Below are positions 33,958 through 46,544 of a stretch of DNA of 64,000 nucleotides, one piece after another. Each line of letters starts with the position of its first letter. The stretch's first letter is position 1. Origin of the DNA: Primula veris (lineage: Eukaryota > Streptophyta > Magnoliopsida > Ericales > Primulaceae); assembly GCA_963682055.1 (NCBI GenBank), contig OY821751.1, forward strand, positions 11,470,001 to 11,534,000, given 5' to 3'. The notes under the pieces are model-generated. The model saw only the letters and a program-made list of their open reading frames with translations. It had not been told where the DNA came from and did no database searches. Made by a program: the position numbers and the translations under genes.

Positions 33958-36900
33958 ATGGCTATTACCACAAGGACTAGTGGATAGGGACCAGGTACAC
34001 ATGGGGGTGCACCACCATCAAGCGGTGCGGCTACCCGAGGTGGGACAAATGGAAGAAGAAGAAGAGCTCCATGGGGTCGTGGAGCAACTCGAGGAAGAAG
34101 GGCTGCAAGAGGTCGTGGGGGGAGAGGTAACGCTAGTGCCCCACCACCTGAGCAACCCGAGGAGGAGGTAGAGGTTGAGAATGTATATGAGGAGGTGAAT
34201 GAGGAAGAAGGGGAGACATACGCACCTGAACCGGAATCGATAAATGCTAACCGAGTGATGACCGACCTTCAGAAGGTGGTGCAAATGATGGTGCAGAATG
34301 CACAAGCTGGAAGTTCAAGTAATAATGGATTGTTAACTTCACCCGATTAGGGGCTCCAACTTTCAATGGGATAGGTGAACCATCCATAGCTGAGGGATGG
34401 GTGGACGAAATGGAGAAATATCTATCGACAGCGGGGATAGTAGATGGGGAACAACAGGTAAATATGGCTAAGTTTCACCTAAAGGGTGAATCACGGAAGT
34501 GGTGGTTAGGGATCGTGGATACTTACGACTTAACCAACTTCGACTGGAATGAATTCATTGAATTGTTCAATCGACAGTTTCTTCTCGATTCTTATAAGGA
34601 TGAAATGAGGAGGCGGTTCGATGAACTATATCAAGGGGGCATGACCGTTCAATCATACCAGCTAAAGTTTACCTCACTCTCGAGGTATGCCCCAGACTCA
34701 GTTCTAGGGGGTGCGGAAAAATGTAGGAGATTCATGAAGGGGCTGAACCTGACCATCTCATTGCAATTGGTATCGGCCCGCCATGTCAACTATAATGAGT
34801 TGGTAAAATCGGCTCAAGCTGTGGAAGGAGCTCTACTCCATAGCAAGAGAATCTCGGAAAAGTCGAAAACCGGAAATGCTCCGAGGGAAGAGAAGAAGCG
34901 GACTTGGGATATGGCGAATAATTCGCGTTTTCCACAACAGGGCAGAGGAGAGAGGGGTTTTAATCCACTACCGACAAACGTCATGATGAGGGGAGCGTGT
35001 TTCCACTGTGGAGATGTGAATCATCGACAGTTCGAATGCCCTAGAGTCCAATGTAGGACATGCAACCGATTTGGACATACAGCAAGGGTTTATCCCCGGG
35101 GACAAGGAAGAATCGACACCAACCGGCCCTTTCACCAACCTAGGTTGCCACCACCACCACCAAGAAGACCAGAATTTGTGCCACAACACCAATTACCTGA
35201 GAACCAAGGGGGAGGGTTTCGAGGTAACCACCAAGGAGGGGGAAACCGTGGGAACTACCGAGGAGGCCATCAAGGCCTGGGGAACCGAGGAAATAATGGG
35301 GGGAATCGAGGACCGCAAGGAAACCCACCCGTTCAAGCTCGTCTATTTGCCTTGCCACAGTTGCCAAACCAAGGAGACCCGACAAATGTACAAGGTATGG
35401 TTCTTGTGTGCTCATCTTGGGCACATGTTCTTTTCGATACGGGAGCTTCGCGTTCTTTTATATCTAGAAGTCTAGTTGAGTCTTTGTCGTTAGAAATTAG
35501 GGTTCTAGAGAACCTGATTGTTGTAGAGACTCCTGTTAGGGGTCGAGTTGTGTTAGACCGAGTGTGTCTGTCTTGTGAGATGGTGGTCGCGGACCACGTA
35601 TTTATATTCGATTTAGTTGTTATAGAGATGTCGGGATTCGACGTGATACATGGAATGGACTGGTTGGTTCATTTCAACTCTTTCATCGATTGTGTTCGAC
35701 GAAAAGTTTTCCTTACAAATTCATCCGGAGATGAGGTGTTCTTTCGTGGGGAAAGAGACGCTACCCTTTCTTCTATTCCTTATTATTCCAAGCGGGTTGT
35801 GGGCAACCTGTCTTGTCTTTTGGCTAGTCTCTCGATAGTGGATAACGGCGAGGAAGTGGAAATGTGGCCACACGTAGTGGACGATTTTAGAGATGTGTTT
35901 CCGAAGGATCTACCTGGGTTACCACCGAAAAGAGAGTTAGATTTTTCTATCGACTTGGTACCGGGAACGGCACCAATAGCCATTTCCCCGTACCGTTTGG
36001 CACCGGCCTTATTCGTGCAAAAGATAGATGGATCGATGAGGATGTGCATCAAGTATCAAAAGCTAAATAGGGTGACTATTAAGAATAAGTACCCACTACC
36101 TCGAATTGATGATTTGTTTGACCAATTGAAGGGAGCGACGTTCTTTTCAAAAATTGACTTGCGATCAGGCTATCACCAATTGAGGGTGAAAGATGAGGAT
36201 ATTTCGAAAACGGCCTTTAGGACCCGGTATGGTCACTATGAGTTTGTGGTCATGCCATTTGGGTTAACTAATGCGCCAGTAGCATTTATGGAATTAATGA
36301 ACCGGATCTTTAAGGAGTATCTCGACAAGTTCATGGTGGTCTTCATAGACGATATCTTGATTTACTCGAGTTCAAGAGAGGAACACGAGGAGCATCTCCG
36401 TTTAGCGTTGCTCACGTTGAGAGAGCACCAACTTTACGGAAAGTTTAGCAAATGTGAGTTTTGGCTAAATAAGATGAAATTTCTTGGACATGTAATCTCG
36501 AAAGAAGGGGTAAAGGTGGACGCAACGAAAATTGAGGCGGTTTCGAAATGGGCACAACGAAGAATTTGTTCGAGATTCGAAGTTTCTTGGGTTTAGGGGG
36601 ATACTATCGACGGTTCGTCAAGGATTTCTCGAAGTTAGTTACTCCTATGACTTACCTTACCAAGAAAGGGGTGAAGTTCGTGTGGAGTGAGGCTTGCGAG
36701 AAAGCTTTCCTAGAGCTCAAGAAGCGGTTGACTAGTTCCCCCATACTAGTTATACCTGAGCAAGGAAAGGGTTACCAAGTGTATTGCGATGCTTCGAAGG
36801 AAGGTTTGGGTTGCGTCTTGATGCAAGACGGAAAGGTTATCGCATATGCTTCGCGACAACTAAAGATTCACGAAAAGAACTATCCGACTCATGACCTAGA

Positions 36901-38685
36901 GCTAGCGGCAATAGTTCATGCGTTGAAGATATGGAGACATTATCTGTTCGGGGAAAAATTCGAAGTGTTCTCGGATCACAAGAGCTTAGGGCATATTTTT
37001 ACCCAATGTGATCTAAATATGTGACAACGACGATGGATGGAATATCTGGAACAGTACGACTACGACTTGCACTATCACCCGGGAAAGGCCAATGTAGTGG
37101 CGAATGCTTTGAGTCGAAAGTCCCATGCGACCTTAGCACATGTGGCGGTCGACGAATGGAGGATGATGGGAAAAGTGAACGAGTTCAACCTGGAGTTGGG
37201 GAATGTTAATGAGGAGACCTTGTACACAATATTGGTACAACCGGAACTTGCGAGTAGGGTTCTGGAAGTGCAAGAGGGGGACGAGAAAGTGGAGAACTTT
37301 GAGAAACATATGAGTTCGAGTGAAGGATTAGATGGTTGGACGAAAGGAACCGATGGAGGACTACGTTTTAAGGGAAGGACTTATGTGACAGAAAACATGG
37401 GGAATGAGGTATTAAAGGAGTTTCACCACTCCCGATTAGCCGTTCATCCCGGTGGGACGAAAATGTATCACGATGCGAAGAGACAATTTTGGTGCCCCGG
37501 AATGAAACGAGATGTAGCTTCATATGTTAGCAAGTGCCTAACTTTCCAGCAAGTGAAGGCGGAACACCAAAGACCGGCGGGAATGCTCCAACCTTTACCG
37601 GTGGCGGAATGGAAGTGGGAAAGGATAGCAATGGATTTTGTGACCAACTTACCTAAATCGGTAAGTGGGAATGACGTTGTGTGGGTTGTAGTCGACCGTT
37701 TGACCAAATCTGCACACTTCATTGCAATTAAGATGACGAATTCGGTGGAAATCTTAGGACGAAAGTATATTAAGGAAATTGTTAGACTTCATGGGGTACC
37801 GATTTTGATAGTATCGGATCGAGACGCGAGGTTTGTGTCGAGGTTCTAGGGCGCATTGCAAAATGCCTTAGGGACCAAGTTGACAATGAGTACGGCGTTC
37901 CATCCTCAAACGGATGGACAATCGGAGCAGACTATCCAAGTGCTAGAGGATATGTTACGCGTATAATGACTTTAAGGGAGGCTGGGAGAGCCATCTACCC
38001 TTATTGGAGTTTGCGTATAATAATAGCTTTCAACCTAGTATTGGCATGGCACCATTTGAGGCTTTATACGGGCGGCCGTGTAGGTCTCCGGTGTGTTGGA
38101 CCGAGGTGGGAGAAGCGGAAATGTTAGGACCACAATTGGTTCAAGAAACGACAGAAAAGATTAAGTTAATTTGACAAAGGCTTGAGATGGCTCGAAGTAG
38201 GCAAAAGAGTTATGCGGATAAGAGGAGGAGACCTTTGGAGTTCGAAAAGGGGGATCAAGTATTTTTGTGAGTTTCGCCCAGGAGGGGGATTATGAGGTTT
38301 GGCTCTAAAGGGAAGTTGAGCCCGAGATTTATCGGATCATTTGAGATCATGGACCGAGTTGGAGAAGTTGCATATCGGTTGGACTTGCCACCAAAGTTGG
38401 CGGGGGTTCACCCGGTGTTCCATGTGTCAATGTTGAAAAAGTATCATCATGACCCTTCACACGTGGTGGACTTTGAGGACATTGAGGTTACTGTGGATGT
38501 GACCTACGAAGTGGGACCTATGAGGATTATCGACATGCAAGAGAAGGAACTTCGAGGAAAAAACGATTAGATTGGTAAATGTGGTTTGGAAACACCATGG
38601 GGCCGAGGAGGCAACCAGGGAACATGAGGATGAGATGAAGAGAAAGTATCCTAACCTCGTGATTTCTTTAGGTACTTTTGTTTAA
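33958..38685 (+). pseudogene. Gypsy gag-pol polyprotein, broken
   Basis: Gag from the ATG at 33958 with an arginine-glycine-rich N-terminus, an early TAG and a frame change before 34401; a capsid-type domain (GESRKWWLG) at 34485; the zinc knuckle [14 protein letters not shown] at 35000, followed by a second, damaged one whose last Cys is Tyr. Protease has [10 protein letters not shown] at 35435. RT has [13 protein letters not shown] and [10 protein letters not shown], but about 30 residues between YRLAPA and LFVQK are deleted in frame near 36005. A frameshift near 36550 precedes RNase H ([13 protein letters not shown]). Stops follow at 37021, 37847, 38172 and 38268. Integrase shows [16 protein letters not shown] and [10 protein letters not shown]; one zinc-binding Cys is Phe. 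A chromodomain-like tail (VVWKHHGAEEATREHE) ends at 38683 after another one-base frameshift. Confidence 0.93.
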
Positions 38686-38728
38686 ATGTTTTCTAATTTC
38701 GGGATGAAATTTCTTTATCGGGGAAGGG

Positions 38729-38846
38729 TTGTAACGCCGCCTAGAGTTTGGTGTTTATTTTTGTTGTAACACCTAGAGTTTGGAATTTATTTTTGTTGGA
38801 ACGCCTAGAGTTTGGAGTTTATTTTTGTTGGAACGCCTAGAGTTTA
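38729..38846 (+). repeat. Four tandem units of about 35 bases downstream of pol
   Basis: Repeats of a unit with GTAACGCC...CCTAGAGTTTGG...TTTATTTTTGTTG between the pol stop and the 3' LTR. Confidence 0.9.
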
Positions 38847-39090
38847 CGGAGTTGGTGAGTTGTCTTTTATTATGTTTGATATTGCATATAGGTGTTTACC
38901 TTATTTGAAATTCTTACATGTTGTTCATGTACTTGAGTTATGTATTGTGGAGTTGTTACGGGTTGTGAACCCAGCGTATTTTATTTCTGGAATTATGACA
39001 CGAATAGTACGTTTAAATTTTTATGGCCTTATTTATAAAAGTTTATAATTTCTGGGTATGGTTGTTTAAAGAGGAAATTTCGGGACCAAA

Positions 39091-39110
39091 TTCTTTTAAG
39101 GAGGGTTAGT
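39091..39110 (+). other. Polypurine-tract region of gypsy element
   Basis: AAGGAGGG within TTCTTTTAAGGAGGGTTAGT immediately before the 3' LTR; likely plus-strand priming site. Confidence 0.6.
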
Positions 39111-40937
39111 TGTAACATCCCGTATTTTTATAAATGGTTTTATTCATGATTTAATTTATCCAAAAACGTTTTATATAAATTTTACCAAAAACCGGTCACT
39201 CGACTAATTTTTAGCCAAAAACCGAAACTCTTCCGAAAAACTTTATTTTTAAAAAACATGTTACTAATTTTACTAATAAAAAGGACCCAATAGATTTGTT
39301 TCTAAAGATTTGTTATTTTTGAGTAGTAAAACAATATTTTTGGATTAAGAGTTAACTTTTAGAACTTTGGGGACCAAATAGTTTGGTTCCACAAACTTTC
39401 TCAAAACAGTTTTTACATCTTCAAATCAGCCCACTTTTTCAAAGCAGTAACCTAAAACAAGAAAGAAAAAAGAGAAAAAGAGAGAAAAGGGAGAAACCAA
39501 ATCTTAAGAAGAAGAAGAAGAAACCACCATTAGCGGGTTCATACCGGAAGCATCTCCTCTACGCGCTAAGGTAACGGGGGTTATCCATTGCGACTAGACG
39601 AGGGTGTATGTTAGGATTAGATTTTGCGTTTATTATAAATTGTGGGTTTTTGCCTTTTATATTAATTATGTCTTAAATTGTTAATTGGGGTTATTTGTTG
39701 TACTTTTAATTTCATTATTTGAATTGTTGAAGTTGAGACTTGAGACATATTAATTTCGGATTAATGAGATTATGGATGGGTTTGCATGTGTTTATGAGTT
39801 GATTATGTGATATTATAGTTGTTGATGAAATTGGGTAAATTTATGTTGAATAAAGATGAATTGTAGTTTATGCATACAAGGTGTTTGTTAAAATGCCTGA
39901 ATGAGATTTATGTTGATAGGCTTGTTTGGCTAGTTGTGAATCTAGCACCTATGCTTATGGGTATTGTTGAATTACGTTAAAGTGACGTATGAGAATGTGA
40001 TAATTGAATGGTTGTACATTATTGGCCGAGGCCTTGTGATTTAGATTAGTGGCAATGGTCTATGTTTCTCCCTAATTCCGGGGACATAAGACGGCCGAGG
40101 GGATAGGGAATGGCTCATCTTACGGACTGGGGCGAGTGGCGTGAGAGGTCCTAGTGTGCACTATATTTTTTTTATTGTTAGCAATGGTCTATGTCTCTCC
40201 CTAATTCCGGGGACATAAGACGGCCGAAGGGATAGGGAATGACTCGTCTTACGGACTGGGACGAGTGGCATGAGAGGTCCAAGTGCGCACTTTAAATCTA
40301 CATTTATTGTTAGCAATGGTCTATGTCTCTCCCTTATTCCGGGGACATAAGACGGCCGAAGGGATAGGGAATGACCTACCTTACGGACCGGGGTAGGTGG
40401 CGTGAGAGGTCCATGTTTGCTATAGACGTGTGTTGACGTTATTTAATTTATTTCATTGTACGATGTTATTATATTTCTTTTTATACGTTGATTATCGTAG
40501 TTGTTGTTTGTGAGTTCTTGCATTTATGGGATGGAGTGACGGTATTTTATGGTGCCGTCCCGTCTATGTATGTGTGTGGGACTCACCTTTACAATTCTGT
40601 CTTTCAGGTACAAATTAGGTTAAGGCGTTGGCTAGGAGCATTAGTGAGGTAGTGCATGGGTTCGGGGCTTCTTGAATCGTTTTATTTCCTTAGACCTGTT
40701 TTTGAGGTTGTATCCTACGGGCAAATTACATTCGTTTGATTCTTTTTATATAATTTTGTTAAAACCATTTTGTCTTGTAGCCGCATTTGGCAAACTTTAT
40801 ATTTATTTGTTTAAATGTTCCTTTAGCTCGCTAGTTATTTCTTTTAAAATTTAAATTTTGTACCAACAGGTTTCACTTTCCTTTTGTTTAAAAAGGTCAC
40901 GCCTCGATGTTCGTGTTACGGATTTTGGGGTGTGACA
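39111..40937 (+). mobile_element. 3' LTR of gypsy element
   Basis: Near-identical to the 5' LTR, with the threefold unit at 40055-40415. Followed by the target duplication GTAAC. Confidence 0.95.
40055..40415 (+). repeat. Threefold hairpin-forming unit inside gypsy 3' LTR
   Basis: Same arrangement as 31980-32341: one weak stem, one ACTCGTC/GACGAGT stem and one ACCTACC/GGTAGGT stem. Confidence 0.85.
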
Positions 40938-41221
40938 GTAACAGAGGGTAAAAGCACACAGGAACAACCTGTCAAAATGGCAAGGGCAAACACATTAACG
41001 CAACAACCTGAACGTTAAGAAGGACAACCCACTAGAAAGCGCAAGTGTTTAACTCAACCAGATAACACAACTAAACCAAAGGAAAGGATCTCAAAACAAG
41101 TTGTTGTTACTTGTCCAAGTCAAAATGTAATATTCTCACTTTTCGAATTCAGAATAATGCATTCAATAAATCTATATCACCTTTATATACGATAGAATTC
41201 TGTATCGTGTATCGCTATATA

Positions 41222-41850
41222 GCTTAATGGATGTATTAAAGAGCATGTATAACAATGTATTGCATATGTTGTATTGCGTATTTCTGTATTAAAAAACATG
41301 GATAAAATGTGTGTTGTGTATGCCTGTATTAAAGAGCATGTATAAAAAATGTATTGTGTATGCCCGTATTAAAAAAACATGTATAAATTGTGTATTGTGT
41401 ATGCCTGTATTAAAGAACATGTATAAAAAGTGTATTGTGTATGAATAATAATAAAAACACAAAGAAGGGACAATGTATTATGTATGCCTATATTAAAAAG
41501 CATGTATAAAATATGTATTGTGTATGGTCGTATTAAAGAACATGCATAAACAATGTATTGTGTATGGATAATAACCAGAACACAAAAAAGGACAGTCTCA
41601 ATGGATACACAATGTACTGTGTATGACTATATTAAAGAGCGTGTCGTGCATAACAATGTATTACATATTCCTGTATTAAAGAGCATTTATAAAAAGATGT
41701 ATTACGTATGCTTGTATTAAAAAGCATGTATAAAAAATATATTGTGTATTCCTCTATTAAACAGCATGTATAAACAAATATATTGTGTGTGTCTGTATTA
41801 AAGAGCATGTATAAACAGTGTATTGTGTATGAATAATAACAAAAACACAC
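41222..41850 (+). repeat. Minisatellite in intron of MULE gene
   Basis: Roughly 12-15 degenerate units of about 40 bases, GTATTAAAGAGCATGTATAA followed by AATGTATTGTGTATGCCT, with interruptions. Located between exons 3 and 4. Confidence 0.92.
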
Positions 41851-42365
41851 AAAAAGGGGATTTTGTATGTACATTTTTACTAGAAACTGATTACAAATTA
41901 AAATGACATTACAGGACAAAATGGATACTTACAAGTCAAATTTGGTTTGCCTGGTAGATGACATACAAGTTATGAATTTCCCACCAGAGCAAAAGGATGC
42001 ATTTGAGAAATACACACCCTTTTGGAACATTATAAACACAGTCAACGTAGCAGCTTTTGACACAGCCATGGCTAGCAAAAGCGATATTCTTATTAGGGAA
42101 ATAAGAAAGACTTTCAATTCAAAGAACAAGAAGTTTTTTCTTAGAAACAAATTCCGAAAGTTGACAAGCAAAGGCTTCACAAAGATTTTTCTAATTAGTG
42201 GTGGAAATACGCCAATCAATCTGATTAAGCAAAGAGAAGTAACAAGCGAACTTTACATAAGGCGGTTTTCGAAATGTGGGAAAAATCTTCTGAAATCAAC
42301 TATCAAACGAGCATTGGACAATGCACTTGAAGGAAAAAAAGCAACCGACCTTCACTACAACAAAA

Positions 42366-42660
42366 ATGCCCTTTTGTAGCGTGCAAAAACGCCATTCACA
42401 GCACACAACGCTGCGATGAAAAGTTAAGTGCTGCATTTGCTTGATGTTATCCGCAGCTTACAAAGCGCGCTGCAAAAAACTCAATACTAACAGCGCGTGT
42501 AGTGCGCTACCAAAAACTGCTTATTAACAGCGCGTGTAGTGCGCTGCCAAAAACTTCTTATTAACAGCTTGTTTAGTGCGCTGCCAGAGGTTGTTATTAG
42601 TTTATTAACAGCTTCCAAAGCGCACTATAGATTATTTATTAGTAGCTCACATGGTTCGTT
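42366..42660. repeat. CACTA left subterminal repeats
   Basis: Several units of the form ACAGCGCGTGTAGTGCGCT with spacers such as ACCAAAAACT(G/T)CTTATTA. In En/Spm such repeats bind the element's regulatory protein. Confidence 0.88.
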
Positions 42661-43654
42661 GTAGATGTTCTATAACAAGACATTTTATGTGCTATCATAC
42701 TAGCGCATACGCGTCACACGCATATACATATATATATAATAAAATGAAAACACAAACATTTTCAAATCTTCATAAATTAAAGTCCATTTCAATTTGAAAC
42801 TCTCTTAAAAAAGAGTACATCCTTTTAACACAAACCAAATTAAGCTTCAAAAGGTTCTGTAATTTACTACAAACCAAAATACGCTTCAAAACATAGTTTC
42901 GGAACAAAACACGGTCTTTGTCGAGTTTTAATAGAGCACTTGTAAATATAATGCGATTCTCATTCAGAGACACCAAAAATTCCTCAACCTGCACAGAAAA
43001 CCCAAGAAACAAACAAACTTTAGGAGTCACGTACCATCAAGCAAAAACACAAGAAAACCCTATCCTATGCGACATAAGAACGTCACTATAGATCGATATT
43101 ATTATAGTCTTATCCCCGAAATAAGAAACTAAACTAAAAAGAATTTTAACACAACAACTCACTTGATACCTAATTGCCACTAGAACACAAATAGCAACTA
43201 AATTTCAAGTCCAAAAGTAAGTTACAATAATTCCAAATTTTCAGTAATAGAAACTTGAAGAAAACAAAATCGAAAACTATTGTTGATACCAAAAATACAA
43301 CTGAAATTGAAAATAGCAACTGAAATGTCCAAATACTGAAATTAGGTTTAGAAATGCACTCTGAAAATAGTACTCAAACATCAGAAATCATTAGTTCAAC
43401 ACTTATGATTTGAAGAAAAAAATGGAATATCATGTCACAAGTACAACACTAAAATATGAAAAACTATGCAAACTAACCTTTTGAAGATCAACAATTATGC
43501 TGAATAAACTAATTTAAAACTCAAGCAACCACATTTTATAAACATGTATTACCTTCATAGAATCTATTAACTAATCGTCCAAGACGATTAATTTGGGCCA
43601 CCAAGTAACCGTGCTACATAATGCTTCATCAAGGGTAGACAATTCCTCATTTGG
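42661..43654. other. CACTA interior without coding sequence, left side
   Basis: AT-rich sequence between the subterminal repeats and the end of the Ptta-type gene. No coding region beyond scattered short frames; probably 3' untranslated or intergenic sequence of the transposon. Confidence 0.5.
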
Positions 43655-46172
43655 TCATATCAAGTCCACAATTTTCACAATTACATTGTCAACCCAAACT
43701 TTCCAGCATGATCGACCAAGAGGAATGTGATGAACCTTCGCTTTGGGATCTATGGACGCAATTCGTCCCTCAGCAAGAACTAATACATCACCATTATGGT
43801 GAAGTAGCTTACATGATGCATTCTCCAGAATAGTGTCAGGATTGTCGAGTCTCTGATTTGACTGCATATAAGGAATACAAACATATAAATCCTCGAACCT
43901 GTGATGATAACTTAATGATGTAAATAGCACATTAGTTCAAGATAGTAACCACCAACCCGTGGTGTCGGAAATTCATTAACTTTACTCCCATTATTTTGAT
44001 TAGCAACATTGTCATCATGACCACTATTAATGCTATTCCCGGTACCACTAACTACACCGCCACTCGCTATCTGGTTTAACAAAGAAGAAAAATTCATAGA
44101 AATAGTAGTGTAAATCTAGGAATACTAGGAATACCAGTGTGCCATTTTTTTTTTCATTTTTCTGCTTTTTACTAACCTGCTCTGGTTGTTTATTTTGAAT
44201 CATTTCAAATAATGTGGCCAAAGTTTTTTGAATCTCCTGCACCGAGCCTTGAAGTTGTTTAACAGTTGCATTTTGTTGAATTTGTCCTCCAACTTGTGAT
44301 GGCTTAACTCCAAAACCCACCCACGCACTCTACCTCGAGGTTCCGGACCAAGTACATGGCTCAGGGCATCATCTCTAATGCTAAAATCTCTTTCTGCAAA
44401 TAACACGGAATGGGTAATTTAATGAAAGCATAACAAATGTAGAAAAATACTAACAATGTTTCTTTCCACAACATTTATGAAGCAACAATTGCTGATAGAA
44501 AAATGTATAAAAAAGGTGACATTTACGCTCTATGAAACCTTTATCAAATGATACTACTATTGTACCAGAACTGATTACTTCTTGTTGTAGATGGTATTAT
44601 TATTATACAGCAACTTAATTAGGAGAATTCTTATTATTGCACTAGTAAATTTTGGTACTTACATGATGTTTTAAGTTCTTCTATGTAGCTTTTTCCCTAA
44701 AAAATGACTTATTCTTTATGAAAAGAAATTTCTTCCAGATCAATCAAATAAAAATAATGTCAAATAATTACATGGTTTCGAAGGGCTTGTTTGGCAGTCA
44801 CCCAAAGCAATACTTCTTTTACTTTTTACTTTGAAATAAAGTTCTTTACTTTTTTACTTCCTACACATTGCATTGTATTTTTACCCAATTTATAGAGTGA
44901 AATTTGTTATGACCCCAAGTCCCAACATAAGTTCATAAACGTAGTATAGTAAATAAAAATTTCCTGTTTTACACGACTGGTTTCTTACCACAACACCTTG
45001 GGTACTAGGTTTTCCATTATTCTCATGAGCTTTCACCCACACTATGGACCTTGAAACTATTGCATATGCGGTACTATTTTTCTTCTTGAGTTTCAGACAA
45101 CACAAAATTAGATAAAAATAGCGTTAGAAACAAAACTCAGTAGATTCCCACAACATAATTTAAACAAAATAAATACATAAAACGGAACCCAATAAGCTTA
45201 TTTACCATCTCTTCAGCCAAGCGAGCATAACTTTTCGGCCCATTATGTGTGGGTGATCCTGCTTCTGCCTCATTTCGATAAATTTCTATCTCTTTTCTTA
45301 CGTAACAAATCAAACATTAGCACAGACAACTACCAATTTAAAGTCACCGGTCATTTTTTCTATCTTTACCTTTGTGGGTTAGCTTGTTCAATCTCAATCG
45401 GCACAATATTCAAAAAACGATTTGCTTAGTTATGTAACATCACCTAGTAATTTTAAGTCCTTTATCGCTGTTAAAACCCAATATCTGTTCTAAAATACTA
45501 CCGCATAACCCTCAATTATAGAATACCAAGAAAATAAAGGCATGTATATTATAAAAAATGATAATTTGTAAGTTGTCAATTTAAAAACTTATACTTACTT
45601 GAAAGTCAGGAGACATTGTTTTTTCCACAAGGATACCCCATTCTTTGGAGCTCATCATATCGGGCTTTAAAAGACCCCAACATTAACTTTTAGAATACTT
45701 GTTTGGAGTTTTGACCTCCCATCGGGCCATAATTTATTTAACCTTTGAAACACTGAATTTCTTTCACCATTCTCAAACTTAAATTTCATCTGTATATCAA
45801 GTTCTAATATAATACAAACTTTGCGGTAAATGAAACAAAAATCAAAGAAACAAGTGATTAAGGATGAAGATTACCTGAACACAGGTCCATAATTTATCTT
45901 TAACTTCTTCAGATACATCATTCCATGTGTCTATTGAGTATGGAACAAATTCTTTAGTCAAACAACCAAGAAAGGTTGATATTTCTACCGATTTTTTACC
46001 AATAGGTTGTCCAAAATCATTCCGGTCTACTTCTAGGGGCCTTGTTGGTCAGTAGCCAATTTAAGCTTAGATGTGCCGCATTTTTTTTTCCTATCAGCTG
46101 CTTCTTTATCGTGCAATTCATTCTCTAAATCAGGTGACGTGTTGGAATCCATTTCAGACATCCCAATACTAG
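43655..46172 (-). pseudogene. Ptta/En-Spm-type CACTA protein (TNPA-side gene)
   Basis: Minus-strand exons read in order: an acidic stretch (SEMDSNTSPDLENELHDKEA) near 46140; then RNDFGQPIGKKSVEI, CLTKEFVPYSIDTW and KDKLWTCVQ at 46025-45875, a typical Ptta/En-Spm (PF03004-type) opening; RNEAEAGSPTHNGPKSYARL at 45275-45215; SRSIVWVKAHENNGKPSTQG at 45060-45000; DALSHVLGPEPRGRVRG at 44370-44325; GFGVKPSQVG and a coiled-coil-like stretch to 44180; and a C-terminal block with EGRIASIDPKAKVHHIPLGR at 43770-43715. A one-base frameshift separates GRVRG from GFGVKPSQV near 44320. Exon borders are GT-AG where checked. The family is recognised; the exact intron map is approximate. Confidence 0.8.
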
Positions 46173-46544
46173 TGTTTCCCTGTAATGTAAGTATTCAAAA
46201 ACAGAGTTTAAAGACCGGAGAGAACTCAAGACAGAATAGTGGAAAAGGCTAAAGCATAGTAAATTTCAATTTAATTGTTTTTTGATATGAATATAAAAAT
46301 AAAATTGCCAAAGGAAGTTCATCCACAGCTGCTCTACTGCGTTTTTTGGCCAATGTTCTCCTAAAAATCCAATAATCAAAATAATTCTTGAACTAAACAA
46401 GCAGACTATTATAAAAATAAAAATAAATGTTATGGTTATTGTCAATTGAAACAAAGGACCAGAGACACCAATTTAAGTTACAAAGTATTTAATTGTACAC
46501 CATTGTTTGTTTATTCATTCAAATTTTAAGATACAAATACCCAA

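Larger units (their letters stand above)
31037..40937 (+). mobile_element. Full-length Ty3/gypsy chromovirus element (family A)
   Basis: 9901 bases with near-identical LTRs of 1826 and 1827 bases, primer-binding site, gag-pol remains, polypurine tract, and a perfect 5-base target duplication GTAAC (31032-31036 and 40938-40942). Domain order gag, protease, RT, RNase H, integrase, then a chromodomain-like tail, places it among chromoviruses, closest to the Tekay/Del type by integrase tail style (inference). It sits inside exon 3 of the MULE gene. The polyprotein carries several stops and frameshifts, so it is not autonomous. The LTRs differ at a few scattered sites (for example near 31100 versus 39173), indicating a fairly recent insertion. 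Confidence 0.95.
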
